Shown: positions 1-12,110, numbered from the stretch's first letter. The stretch is 64,000 nucleotides of DNA from Chamaecrista fasciculata (GCA_003254925.1 QANZ01008320.1:239325-303324); one strand, 5' to 3'. Notes: a model not told the origin generated them from the letters alone. Program-made: numbers and translations.

Positions 1-132
1 NNNNNNNNNNNNNNNNNNNNNNNNNNNNNNNNNNNNNNNNNNNNNNNNNNNNNNNNNNNNNNNNNNNNNNNNNNNNNNNNNNNNNNNNNNNNNNNNNNNN
101 NNNNNNNNNNNNNNNNNNNNNNNNNNNNNNNN
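1..132. other. Assembly gap (N run)
   Basis: Unresolved bases. The gap removes the left end of the repeat at 133-455 and limits how far the upstream exons of the cyclase gene can be followed. Confidence 0.99.
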
Positions 133-455
133 AATATTTTTTTAATTGTAATAAATACATATCTATTATTATTTTTATCAATTGTATATTAAAAATATAC
201 ATAAAATATATATTTAATCTTAATTAAATCAACTTTTTTTAACAATTAAGTCAAATTAAATGTCTTCATTAATAAAAACATCATTAAATTGATCCAAAAT
301 TAATTGTTTTACCAATATATACAAGTTAAATTATATATAGAATGAATAAAAAAAAAATTTGGCCCGACCAGACCCGGTGACCCGGCCTGGGTCTGTACCG
401 GGCCAGGTCTCGGGCCGACCAGAAACCCGGCCCGGCCCGGCCCGTGTACACCCCT
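133..455. mobile_element. hAT-like non-autonomous element, right part
   Basis: An AT-rich body is followed by a GC-rich terminal block (about 360-445) ending in TGTACACCCCTA. Body and terminus match the better bounded copy at 969-1451, so this is a second copy of the same family. Its left end lies in the N gap, so its target duplication cannot be seen. Confidence 0.6.
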
Positions 456-465
456 AATAATGAGG

Positions 466-1495
466 AATTACTTAACTTTTGGTCAGAGTACAAAATTTGG
501 TCCTTTGTCTTTTAGTCAGGTTGCAAATCACTCCCTTAATTTTTTTGTTTACAAATTTGGTCCTATATCATTACAAAAGGTTTTACCGTTAGTCTCTACC
601 TAAATTCCAACCATCTTTCTCGTTAAGTATAACATGGACATTAGACGTGGGGGACAAAAATTATAAAAATAAAACGATATGAGACCAAAATCGCAACTTT
701 CCCAAAAAATAAGGGACCAAAATCTCCTCCAAGTCAGTTAGTTGTCCATGTCATACTGAACGGAGGGAGATGGACGAAATTTAGGGTAAGACTAACAGTG
801 AAATCTTTTGCAAAAATATGCGACCAATTCTACAACTTGATAAAAAATATGAGACTAAATCTACAAAAAAACAAAAAAACAGATAATAAGTTGACTTGCA
901 ACCTAACCAAAAGATATGAGACGAAATATGTAAAAAAACAAAAAAGGGGTTTGATTTATAACCTGACATAGGGGTGTACAAGACTCGGCCTGACCCGGGG
1001 TGTTCGGACTGGGTCTAGGCCTAGCTTTTTTAGGCTTGATCCGACCCGGGGTATACCCATTTTTTAAAAACACATATATATTTTTAATTTGTTACTATAT
1101 ATATATATTTATATTTTCTACTACTAAATATTTTTTAATTGTAGAAAATACTATGTATTATTATTTTTATCAATTTTATTTTAAAAAATACATAAAATAT
1201 ATACTTAATCTCAATTAAATCAATAATTTTTAATAATAAATCAAATTAAATGTTTTTAGTAATAAAAATATCATTAAATTGATCTATAATTAATTCTTTT
1301 ATCAATATATACAAATTAAAATATATATAAAATAAATAAATAATTCAAATAAAAAATATAAAAATTTTGAAAAGAAAAAATTTTGGTCGGGCTCGGGTCT
1401 GACTAGATCGGGTTTCGGGTCCGACCGAAACCCAGCCCGTGTACACCCCTAACCTGACCCAAAAGATAAGGTACCAAATTTGCAAAACTTTTTCT
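466..1495. mobile_element. Foldback (Mutator-like) element, interrupted
   Basis: Inverted-repeat arms contain repeated 'GGTC..ATATCTTTT' and 'AAAAGATATGAGACC' modules. The part from about 781 matches the right half of the bounded family members at 4193-4603 and 55651-56024. The arm is interrupted by the hAT-like element at 969-1451. The outer ends are approximate because no target duplication was found. Confidence 0.45.
969..1451. mobile_element. hAT-like non-autonomous element nested in a foldback
   Basis: Inverted termini TAGGGGTGTACA and TGTACACCCCTA bound 483 bp. Flanking 8-mers are ACCTGACA (961-968) and ACCTGACC (1452-1459), a 7/8 match as expected for a hAT target duplication. GC-rich blocks lie inside both ends and an AT-rich body between them. 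There is no coding capacity. Confidence 0.75.
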
Positions 1496-1668
1496 TACTA
1501 TTTTATATTTCCTTTAGTACTTTTTGCAAAACTATATTTTTATATATAGTTGAAACAATTACTAAAAAATATTAAAATAGTAATAATAATAATATAAATA
1601 TAAATATATGATTGATTTCTTAATGAAACTTGATCTTAGGTTGTTTGATGATATATTGTCACATGCAG

Positions 1669-4600
1669 GAGGATCTTTATTACCCTCATCCCTTGATACA
1701 AGATCTCATATGGGATGGTTTATACATATTGAGTGAACCACTTCTTATGCATTGGCCTTTCAACAAGTTAATTAGAGAGAAGGCACTTCAAAAAACCATG
1801 AAGCATATCCACTATGAAGATGAGAATAGTAGATACATAACCATCGGTTGTGTAGAAAAGGTATCATTTTCACTTTAATTGATTAGCCATATAGCCCATA
1901 TGTACTTGAATGTAAACTCAAGGCTGTGTATGTTTGAGAAAAAAAAATTGGAGGGTAAGACAAGGAAATGAAAATTTTAAAGAGAAGAAATTGAGGGTTT
2001 GTTTGACTTTTTTTTTGTATTTAAAAATAAGTTTTAAACTTTATTATAAGAATGTCTTTGAAGATAAAAAAAAAAATATAGAATATATTTTAAAAAAGGT
2101 TTCAAAAATAAAAATAACAAAAAAAACTTCAAAAAGTCTTTTTTTTGAAAAAAGAAACTAGTATGTTTTAAATTATAATAATGTCATTAATGAAAATAGG
2201 ATAAATTACAGTAAATGTATTTGTGATAGTTTAACCAGATTCCTCTTTGATGCTATGTGGTTCAAAATGTCTCACTCTAAGTACATGTTGTTTGCACCAT
2301 TAGAAATTAGGATAATTGTGATTTTGTTTTGTCAATTTTAATAAAAAATGCTGACGTGACACTCATGTCAATATTTTTTGTCAAAATTGACGGAATGAAA
2401 GCACATGTATTCTAATTGCTAATGGTGTCAACCACAAATACCTAAAGTGAGATGTTTTAAACCACACAACACTAAAATGAGGTTGAGCTAAAACACATAT
2501 AATTTACCCATGAAAATATTCAACTCTTAACCGATTTTATAATTTACCCATGAAAATATTCAACACTAAACAATTTTTTTAACTATATTTTTAAAAATCA
2601 AATATAATTTCTCAGAATAGACTTACTTTGTTTCTTTGTAAATTCAAGATACATCAAATTGGTATATATATATATATATATATATTCATAAGAAAAACTA
2701 TTAAGAGATATGATGAGTTAGCACTCCCTTTCTCTCTTAATTTCTAAACACATATTCTATGACTTAAAGTAATTAGAATATCATTCTAATTAAAATATTG
2801 GAATATGGCCTTTTATACTTGTAGGTTTTATGTATGCTTTCTTGTTGGGTTGAAGATCCAAATGGAGATGCTTTCAAAAAGCATCTTGCCAGAATTCCTG
2901 ATTATTTATGGGTTTCGGAAGATGGAATGACTATGCAGGTGAGAATAAGAGCTTAAAAAATAAGAGATGAAATGATATTTTACATAATGCTTTAAGATAA
3001 TCACTTATAATTCACTTGATCTAATGTAGTTTTTCTAACATCGTCTCATATACCTATTTAATAATAATGTACTTGTAATATATCTAGCACCAACTATATT
3101 TATATCTTTAGCTTTCTTCAAAGTTTTTTAAAGTTTTAAATTGAATAATACTTACATTTATGAATTATAATAAATGCGCCATTTATATGCAGAGTTTTGG
3201 TAGCCAAGAATGGGATGCTGGATTTGCTATCCAAGCTTTACTTGCTACTAACCTAAATGAGGAAATTGCTTCAACACTAGCAAGAGGACATAATTTCATT
3301 AAAGAATCCCAGGCATGTAATTTTCATTCTAATTAAGACATTAATAATTGATTGATTAGTCTGTAAATATCTTTTTCTATTTGCTAAAATGTATAAAACC
3401 CTTTGATCTTTTAGTTACTATGCAAAAAAAGAAAATCATTGAACTTTGAAAAATGAAGAAAGATACTCTAAACTTTTGATTTTGTGCACAATTTTTATTG
3501 AAAAAATCAGAAATTTTTAATGTTTTTTATACTAATAATTACAAAAGTATTTAATTACATTTTTGTGTTAATTTAAAATACAACAATAATCATAATAAAT
3601 TCTGAAAAAAGTTTAATTTTTTTAATGCAAATCAAAACTTCAAGGGAATCTTCTGTACCTCTTTTCAAAGTTCTGGGTTTTTTTTTTTTTTAACAATGAC
3701 TAAAGTTCAAGGACAATTTTATGCATTTTAACCTTATTTGTTTAAATATAAGTGCTCTTCCTAATCTTTCTCCTGCTCCCCAAAAGTGTACTTCTTAAAA
3801 AGATTATAAAGTTTCTCAAATAATTTACAATTTGATTAGGTAAAGGACAACCCTTCTGGTGATTTTAAGAGCATGTTTCGTCACATTTCAAAAGGGTCAT
3901 GGACATTCTCTGATCAAGACCATGGATGGCAAGTTTCTGATTGTACTGCAGAGGGTTTTAAGGTGATAAACTAGATAGGTAGCTATTTAAACAATATCCT
4001 ATGAATATTATTCATCTCAACTTCTAATTAAATTTTATATTACGTAGCTAATAAGGTTTTTATGTTTTAGTGTTGTCTTCTTTTCTCAATGTTGCCATCG
4101 GAGATTGTTGGTGAAAAGATGCAACCTAAGAGATTATTCGATTCAGTCAATGTTTTATTGTCACTTCAGGCAAGTATATATCTTTCAATTTAGGCCAAAG
4201 TAAAATTTTGGTCTCATATCTTTTACTCAGATCTCAATTTGGTTTCATCTTTTTTTTGTTACACTTTTGGTCTCATATCTTTTAATTTGGTTAAGTGCAA
4301 AATTGGTCTCATATCTTTTTGTTGCAGATTTGGTCCTATATTTTTGCAAAAAGTTTCAGCGTTAGTCCCACAATGTGAAACCTCTTGCAAAGATATGAGA
4401 CCAATTTTGCAACTTGACCAAAAGATATGAGATCAATTCTACAACCTCACCAAAAGATATGAGACTAAAAGTACAACAAAAAAAGACACATGACCAAATT
4501 GAAACCTGAGCAAAAAATATGAGACAAAAAATACAAAAAAAAAAGATACATGACCAAATTGAGACATAAACAAAAGATATAGAACCAAAAGTGCACTTTG

Positions 4601-7600
4601 ACTTTTAACTTATAATATATGCATGTTATGGTTTTTGTAAGTTGATTGTATTTAATGATGCTTTTAATGTGATTCGTTTTGTAGAGTAAAAATGGAGGTT
4701 TACCAGCATGGGAGCCTGCCAAAGGTCAAGATTGGTTGGAAGTAAGAAGTAGACAACATTGAGATACGAAGTGGACAAAAAATTCAAATCAATATCTTTA
4801 ATATATATATGATTTTGGAGTCTTTTAATAATTCATTTTTAAAATCATATAATATGCATGGTTTCATTTAAATACTAGAGAAAGCATATAAGTTAATTGA
4901 TCCTTGGAAGTTAGATATATGAATTGACAACACAATATCTAATAGTTCAGTTTACATAATAAACATATTTTAGTTCATAAAAGTCCTAGAATCAATATAC
5001 TTAAGCTATTTTGTCCTTGAAAAATAGACTAGAATGTTTAAAATATATTGACTTCACGATTCTCTAGGACTAAATTGTGTAAATTAAACTTTAAAAAATT
5101 GAGTTGTCACCTTATGAATTTTCTATGAACCAACTTAATTATATGTTTAGTCTTAATATAATTTTCAAGAGTAGCAGGAGGTTATTAAGGAAATAAGGAA
5201 ATAATTCTTTATCTTAATACTACTATACTAGAAAAAACTTTCTCATCAAGAGGCTAAATAACTTCTCAAACTTATTATTTTTTTTTAAAATAATATAATA
5301 AAAAATAATTTTATAATTTAAAATTGGAAAATAATATATATATATATATATGTATATGTGTTTATTAATTAATTAATTTTCTCATAATTAGGTGTTGAAT
5401 CCCACAGAAGTTTTCGCAGACATTGTAGCTGAACATGAATATGTAGAATGCACTGGGTCATCAATTCAGGCTCTAGTTTTGTTTAAAAAGCTATATCCAG
5501 AACATAGGAAGAAAGAGATTGATGATTTCATAGCCAAAGCTGTGAGTTTCCTAGAAAATACACAAACATGTGATGGTTCATGGTATGGGAATTGGGGTGT
5601 TTGCTTCACTTATGGTACTTGGTTTGCACTTGGTGGACTTGCTGCTGCTGGTAAAACTTACAATAATTGTGTTGCTATTCGCAAAGCTGTGAATTTCTTA
5701 CTTACAACACAAAGAGAAGATGGTGGGTGGGGAGAAAGCTATCTTTCCAGCCCACAAAAGGTTAGTTAATGAATTTGAATTCATTTAAGAGTTAATTAAT
5801 TAATAATTTGGTGACTGAAAGATGGTAGATTTTTTAATTTAGTCCCTGACGAAAGATAAAATTATATAACTTGATCCTTGAAAGATGTAAATTTAGTCAA
5901 TTTATTAAAGTTACTAACTCAAATTTAATGACAAATCTAAAGTGATTCTAAATTTTTTTCACATTATACTTAACAATTGATATTAATAGATATATCTTGA
6001 CAAAATAACCAAAGGGATTGTGATTGCATCTTTCAGGGACTAAATTTTTTAATAGTTTCATCTTTCAAGGACTAAATTGAGGAATTTATTTTCTTTCAAG
6101 GTTTAAATCATTAATAGTAACTCTACTTTTAATTTGAAAGATGATATATAGATGTCTAAAGTTAATTAGCTCATAAAAAATATAGTCACAATCAATTTGA
6201 TTTTTTTTTTTTTCGCTAAGAATACCAACAGATATTTAATGACAAATCTGGCATAGTTTAAATTGATTGAATGCTCAAATTGGTCCTTATCTTTGCCTCA
6301 AAGTTCATTTTGGTACTTTATCTTTTAAAATGTCTTAAATTGGTTCTATATGTTTCCATAATGGTTCGTTGTGGTTCTAAACTACTGAATATGACCATAT
6401 CTCAATCTCTCAATACATGTTCGAATGCGACGAGTCTAGAGCTACAAGTTATTTTATATGAGTACTTCTCTATCTAGTTGGGCTGTCAACAAACAATGTC
6501 AAATCGAATCTTAAAAGTGAGTTGCTAGTTTCACAGTCAAACAAGTAAAATTAATCATATATATTTTGTTTCAACCTAGTTGGGGTCATCAAGACATCAA
6601 CAAATGTGGTCAAATTTTGGTTGGAAAGTGAGTTTGTGACCAAAAGGTGAAAAATTATAACAAATTAATCTCAAATCCACTTTCGTTCCCAATTGGACCT
6701 CATTTGTTGACCATCTCAACTGGGCAGGAAAAAAGACCCCTTAAAAGTAACTCGTTACATTCGGACTTAATTAAAATGATATATATATATAATCAATTTT
6801 ACTTGTTTGACCTTGTTTGATAATGACCTCAAATTGATAAAGAAATACTAGTCAAAGTAATCGAGAACTCTAGACTTGTCACATTTGGATTTTAAAGGAA
6901 AGAAATATGTTCATATTAAATAGTTTGAGACCAAAGTGAACCACTATGGAAACTTATAGGACCAATTTGAACATTCTAAAAGATAAAAAACCAATTTAAG
7001 CATTCGACCTTTTAATTTTTGTTAAAATTACAATAAACGATTGAGGTTAAAAAAACCAAATTGATATAATTGCATCTCTTAAGGACTAAATCTTATAACT
7101 TATCTTTTAGGAACCGAATTGAGATGTTTATCATTTTTAAGGAGCAAATTATTAATTTACTCATTAATTTCCTCTTGCTATGGATAGTTATGAATATTAT
7201 TATTTGATGCAGAAATATATACCACTTGAAGGAAGGAGATCAAATGTAGTACAAACAGCATGGGCTATGATGGGCTTAATTCATGCTGGGCAGGTTATCT
7301 TAATTAAAATTTTAATGCTATTGTTTAAAATATTGTGCTTGTACTAATTTATAAATTAAATACACTTCAAATTATTTAATAAATGAAAATAATCAAAGTT
7401 TTTTTGGTCTCTATAGGCAAATACAAACCCAGCTCCTCTTCATTGTGGAGCAAAACTGCTTATTAATTCTCAACTTGAGAATGGGGATTGGCCACAACAA
7501 GTAGGTGACTCTAGCTAACTTATTTGATAGAGTAAATATACCATTTGATTTTTAAAAATATGTAGGTTGACAATTCACTCCTTAAGTATTTAGTTTACAC

Positions 7601-8015
7601 ATGTTAATTATTAAAATCCTTGGAGGCAAATAATACAGTTTAGTTTCTCAAGCATATTTTATAAGTACTAACTTGTCAAATTCCATAATTTTTAAGGATT
7701 AAAAAATATATACTAGAATTTTAAGGATGAATTGTTAATTTGTGTATCTTTGAGGGACAAATTTTTGTATCTATTAGAAACCAATTTATGTATTTGCTCT
7801 AATTGATATATAATTTAATAAACTAAAAAAAAGTCAATTAGATACAAGTAGAATTGATGAGTTAATAATTAATGTTTATGATTATTTTTCAGGAAATAAC
7901 AGGAGTATTTTTGAAGAATTGCATGTTACATTATCCAATGTATAGAAATATTTTTCCAATGTGGGCTTTAGCTGAGTATCGCAAGTGGGTTTTGTTGCCT
8001 TCCAAGGATTTTTAA
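1669..8015 (+). CDS. Oxidosqualene cyclase (triterpene synthase), C-terminal ten exons
   Basis: Exons: 1669-1860, 2825-2938, 3193-3312, 3840-3962, 4071-4169, 4685-4741, 5392-5760, 7213-7293, 7417-7500, 7893-8015 (stop TAA). All introns are phase 0; joined they give 453 codons plus stop, about the last 60% of a family protein of some 760 residues. The catalytic motif DCTAE begins at 3939 in exon 4; its Asp protonates the epoxide of 2,3-oxidosqualene. QW-type repeats include QREDGGW and QLENGDW, and the tail contains [10 protein letters not shown]. The enzyme class cyclises oxidosqualene on the ER membrane to sterol or triterpene skeletons. Product specificity cannot be assigned because the motif just upstream that distinguishes amyrin and lupeol types is outside the window. 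Two donors are GC (3313 and 4170). The visible part has no stop or frameshift. The 1.5 kb upstream is repeat, so the missing exons lie beyond the gap or the gene is 5'-truncated. Confidence 0.93.
2199..2515. mobile_element. Foldback MITE in cyclase intron 1
   Basis: Imperfect inverted-repeat element. The left end reads GGATAAATTACAG and the right end ATATAATTTACCC, and the arms pair across a centre near 2350. It lies wholly in the first visible intron. It resembles in style, but not in sequence, the GGTACC foldbacks at 34398 and 39046. A short direct duplication of the right end follows (about 2515-2570). Confidence 0.5.
4193..4603. mobile_element. Mutator-like foldback MITE in cyclase intron 5
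   Basis: Starts GGCCAAAG and ends in the inverted counterpart (GTGCACTTTGACT). Both arms carry several 'GGTCTCATATCTTTT' modules that pair across the centre. Flanking 9-mers TTCAATTTA (4184-4192) and TTTAACTTA (4604-4612) match at 7 of 9. The insertion lies between cyclase exons 5 and 6. Confidence 0.65.
5800..7160. mobile_element. Nested inverted-repeat elements filling cyclase intron 7
   Basis: The 1452-bp intron is mostly repeat. An outer pair of arms carries 'TCTTTCAAGGACTAAAT' type motifs (about 5810-6130 and 7010-7160). Between them, an inner foldback at about 6262-7004 begins AATGCTCAAATTGGTCC and ends with the inverted equivalent. The inner family recurs at 11705-12110. Boundaries are approximate and no target duplication was confirmed. 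Confidence 0.5.
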
Positions 8016-8335
8016 ATGGATTATTCGGGCATAATGTTTATGTGGTTTGGTTATCAAATCTTATACAAATAAATGAATCATAAAAAGTAATCTATTCGGC
8101 TTACATATACTACAAGTACTCTATGAATGTGTTGTATTTAACATTATTCTTCATAATTAACTTCAGTTATTCCGTATCATAAATGTATAATACATATCAT
8201 AAAAATAATTTTTTTTTTAATGAAACCTTCACTTACGGGCCTGTTTGGGAGAGGGTCGATCCAGATCTCATCTTATTTAAACATCATTTCATCTTAGGAT
8301 TGAATGAACAGTAATAGTTAGATGTTTGTTGAAAC
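8016..8335. other. Cyclase 3' flank
   Basis: AT-rich sequence after the cyclase stop, presumably the 3' UTR and terminator region. From about 8237 it becomes CATCTC-rich sequence like that at 8890-8990 and 11300-11700. I see no further gene here. Confidence 0.5.
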
Positions 8336-8881
8336 CAAAGTTATTAAAATCAGACCGGACCGGAACGTCAGATTGAACCGGGAACCGGACACTAGGCCGG
8401 TCCGAGTCGTCCTAATAACCGGCTGGACACAGAACCGGCCTAAATCGAAGGGAACCGATAAAAAACCGGCCTGAACCGATCCTGATTTGTTTTTTATTTT
8501 CTTTTTTCTGTTTTGACTTTTTTGGTCCTTTTGTTTTCATAATTATGGGTCAAATCTTAGAGAATGTTGATTATGAACCAAAATTTGATAGAGAAAGTGA
8601 GTATAAAATGTTACTTGATGATATTATATTGATGAACATTATGAAAATTAATCATCTCTATATTAATTCATGTTAATTTATGAAAATTGTATTAATATGT
8701 TAATGTTATAATTGTATTTTGTTACCTAATTATGAATATTGGAATTAAAATTTTATCATATATAGGTTTTTTTATTATTTTTAATTTATTTATTTGTCAA
8801 CGGTCCGACCTCGGTTGAACCATTGAACCTTAAACCGCTACCTTGACCGGTTCAACGTCCGGTCCGATTTTAATAACCTTG
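8336..8881. mobile_element. hAT-like element with GGACCGG-rich ends
   Basis: Inverted termini CAAAGTTATTAAAATC and GATTTTAATAACCTTG bound 546 bp. It is flanked by a perfect 8-bp duplication GTTGAAAC (8328-8335 and 8882-8889). Subterminal blocks are rich in CCGG and GGACCGG, and the interior is AT-rich with no coding capacity. A related element lies at 32180-32624. Confidence 0.78.
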
Positions 8882-8889
8882 GTTGAAAC

Positions 8890-10003
8890 CTTCATCTCAT
8901 CCACATCATCTCATTCACAACATCATATCATTTTCTCTTACAATTACTAATCTATCCCTACTTATACACCTATAATTACCTATACTTTAATACAAATATA
9001 AAAAAAGAATTAGATAAAATAGTAATTTTACATACCCTCATTTATTACACTTATAATTTTCTCTCTCTATCTATCATTTTTCATTATTTTTTTTTCTTTT
9101 CCACTCNAAACATACAATTGAATCCCTAAAATATTTTTTAAATTACAATCTTCTTCCATTCTCTTTAATGCACTTTTTTCTAAAAAAAAAGAAAAAAAAA
9201 TTAACTATCTTCACTTTCATAGGTATTTTAGTCCTCAAACTATGAGCTCAGTTTCCTTGACTCTTAAAATTATTTTTTGTTTAGTTTTTTTCTCAAACTA
9301 TGCAATTAGTTTCATTTTGGTCCTCAGACTATTTTTTGTTCTATATTCGTGTCCAAAATCATCCGATGATTATACACTCTGGATAATGGAAATAATTTTT
9401 TTGTTGGAAAAAGACACAAGTTTCCACGTGTCAATTATTTTTTTGGTTCGAATCATGGGTAGCTAGAAAATTGTAATGTTGTTTTTTTTTTTGTCTCAAT
9501 GTTCTTCAATATGTTTGAATAAAATATATAATTAAATCCAAATATTTTTTAAAGTACAATCTTTTTCTAGTCCCGTTATTACATTTTTTTTAAAAAAAAA
9601 TAGAATAAAAAATTGTGTAGTGTTGTTTTTTTTGTCCCAATGTTCTTTTATTTGTTTTATTAAAATATATAACTGAATTCAAAATAATTTTTGTTAAGAT
9701 ACAATCTTTTTCTAAACCTGTTATAACATTTTTTAAAAAAAGTGAAAAATTTGAAAAAGTTTTATATTCACATTTGTTGGCAATCTAGTCCTCAAACTAT
9801 GAGATAAGTTCATTTCGGTAATCAAAATATTTGTTATATTTTCGAGTCTGAATCCCTCTTTTTTTTTTTAAATATATTTGACGAAGTTTTTTGAAAAAAT
9901 TGAAAAGAGTTAAAATTATTTCTCGTTCTATTTTGTTTATCAAACTATGAGATTAGTTGCATTTAGGTCCTCAAACAGTTTGTTTTTTTAATTGGTAATT
10001 GAA
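8890..10003. other. AT-rich intergenic repeat sequence
   Basis: CATCTC-rich sequence, then several copies of a motif like 'TAGTCCTCAAACTATGAG' (about 9230, 9785, 9945) in an AT-rich background with one N at 9107. It appears to be degenerate repeat. No gene is supported. Confidence 0.5.
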
Positions 10004-10012
10004 TATCAGAAA

Positions 10013-10604
10013 GGCCAAAGTCCTATTTTGGTCCCTCAGTTATGCTCATTGTTCCAAATAGGTCCCTCAGTTATTTTTCGTTCCATATTGGTCTCTCAGT
10101 TATCCAAAACTTGTCAAAGTTGGTCCCTCTAACGTTTTCCATCCATTTTTCCGTTAAAAAAAATAGGAAAAATAAGCTTTCATCCCCAAAAGTTTTATTT
10201 TCTTATATTAAGGTCCTTTTCTTTTTATAATAGGATCAAACCGTAAGAAAAGAAAATAAATTAAAACTTTAAGTGAATTTTTCGTGACGGAATCCGTCGG
10301 GTTCGATTCCGTTATTGGTAGGAACAAGGAGGTTGACGGCGGCGGCGGAGGATTCCCTCAACCGCGGCCGCCGTCAACCTCCTTGTTCCCACCGATAACA
10401 AAATCGAACCCGACGGATTCTCTCATGACAATTTTGATTCGGCGTCGGATTTCGTGACGGAGTCGACGGAATCGAAGAACGGCTTGACGGGAACACACTT
10501 TTGCCAGCGAACGAGAGGGTTGGCCGAGTGGATGTTGGAACCGCACATGACAGAGAGAGAGCCGAGGGGGAGAGAGAGAGAGAGCCGAGGGGTAGAGAGA
10601 GAGT

Positions 10605-10645
<41 letters not shown>

Positions 10646-10975
10646 GCCGAGGGGGAGAGAGAGAGAGAGTGGTGTTCGAGAGGGAGAGAAAATTTTTTGT
10701 TTTTGGGCAAATTCACTTAAAATCTTAATTTATTTTCTTTTCTTACGGTTTGATCCTATTATAAAAAGAAAAGGACCTTAATATAAGAAAATAAAACTTT
10801 TGGGGATGAAAGCTCATTTTTCCTATTTTTTTAACGAAAAAATGGATGGAAAACGTTAGAGGGACCAACTTTGACAAGTTTTGGATAATTGAGGGACCAA
10901 TATGGAACGAAAAATAACTGAGGGACCTATTTGGAACAATGAGCATAACAGAGGGACCAAAATAGGACTTTGGCC
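10013..10975. mobile_element. Long-inverted-repeat Mutator-like element with GC-rich core
   Basis: Arms of about 250 bp (10013-10270 and 10715-10975) are nearly perfect inverted copies, starting GGCCAAAGTCC and ending GGACTTTGGCC. Flanking 9-mers TATCAGAAA (10004-10012) and TATCAAAAA (10976-10984) match at 8 of 9. The core is GC-rich: a second palindrome around 10280-10430 with GGCGGCGG and CCGCGGCCGCC, then GA and TG microsatellites (about 10555-10690). Such a core is typical of captured host sequence in a Pack-MULE, but no gene was recognised. Confidence 0.72.
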
Positions 10976-10983
10976 TATCAAAA

Positions 10984-11290
10984 ATAAACCCGATCATTGG
11001 TATTTCGATTTTCTATAGGACCCCAGTTATTCTTTACACATTTTAAGGACCGATTCATTGGATCGGTACAAAATCATGGACCAAATTGTACGTTTACAAT
11101 AATTTCCATGTTATTTGCATTCTGGTCCCCAAACTATTGTTTGTTATTTTTTTGTCATTGAATTTCATAAATAAACCCGATTATTGATGGTTGCGATTTT
11201 CTATGGGCCCCGAGTTATAATTTACACATCTTAAAGACTGATTATTGGATCAATACAAATTTATGGACCAAATTGTATTCTTAAAATAAT
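10984..11290. repeat. Two direct copies of a ~110-bp unit
   Basis: A block starting AATAAACCCGATCATTGG (about 10984-11095) recurs as AATAAACCCGATTATTGATGG (about 11170-11285), each ending near 'ATGGACCAAATTGTA'. Divergence is moderate. The source element is not identified. Confidence 0.6.
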
Positions 11291-11299
11291 TTTTTTTTC

Positions 11300-11700
11300 A
11301 TTTTGGTCCATCATCTCATCCAATGAGATGGACCAAAAACCCATCATCCAAAAATATCTCATCTTCAACCTTTCCAAGATCATCTCATCTCAATATCATT
11401 CCAATCAAACTACACCCAAACACCTATCATCTCATCTCATTATCTCCTATCATTTCTACCCCTATACAAATTAGAAAAATTTATAAACCTATTTCAACCA
11501 ATCACAATCTTTACATACCCTTTTATATAATTTCACACCCTATTTAACATCATTTTCTCTCAAATCATCCAAACACCAATCTATCATTTTCATCTCACAT
11601 CTAATCTCATCATCATCTCATCTCATCCATCTCATCTCATCCATTGGATGACATTTTCAAATTCCCAAACATGCCACATTTGTTATCTGAATGAGTTCAG
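11300..11700. repeat. CATCTC-rich low-complexity stretch
   Basis: Pyrimidine-rich sequence dominated by CATCTCATCTCATC with interspersed CCAAACA. Similar sequence occurs at 8237-8327 and 8890-8990, suggesting it flanked the intervening insertions as part of one older repeat. No coding potential. Confidence 0.55.
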
Positions 11701-11704
11701 ACGA

Positions 11705-12110
11705 ACTAGGTATTGTCCAAATGTTTATTTTGGTCATTTAAATATTAAAATATTTCGTCTCTCATTTCAAAAATTCAAAAGACTTATTAAGAGTAACTCA
11801 TAGCTCTGAATTCGTCGTATTCAAATTTAAAACGATAGAGATATGATCAATTTTTCTTATTTGACCGTGAAATAAGCGATTTACTTTCAGAATCAATTTG
11901 ACTTCGTTTGTTAACGGCTCTAACTGGATAGAGAAAGTACGCTTTGAGAACAATACGTAGTTCGTTTGAACTCATAACATTCGAACTTGAAATGAGAGAA
12001 ATATGATCATATTCTATAATTTGGGACCAAAATGAAATATTTTGTCTATATTTAGGAACAATTTGAACATTTTGAAACATAAAGTACCAAAATGAACATT
12101 AGGGCATACA
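11705..12110. mobile_element. Foldback element between cyclase and terpene synthase remnant
   Basis: Left arm CAAATGTTTATTTTGGTC pairs with right arm CCAAAATGAACATT. Interior motifs (AGAGATATGATCAATTTT and its inverted partner) match the inner foldback in cyclase intron 7 (6262-7004), so the two are one family. Ends are approximate. Confidence 0.5.

Noticed and set aside
10358-10728. Overlapping open frames of 60-100 codons on both strands
   Set aside because: They arise from GC-rich palindrome and GA/TG microsatellites in the foldback core; composition is Arg/Glu or Ser/Leu repeat with no domain.
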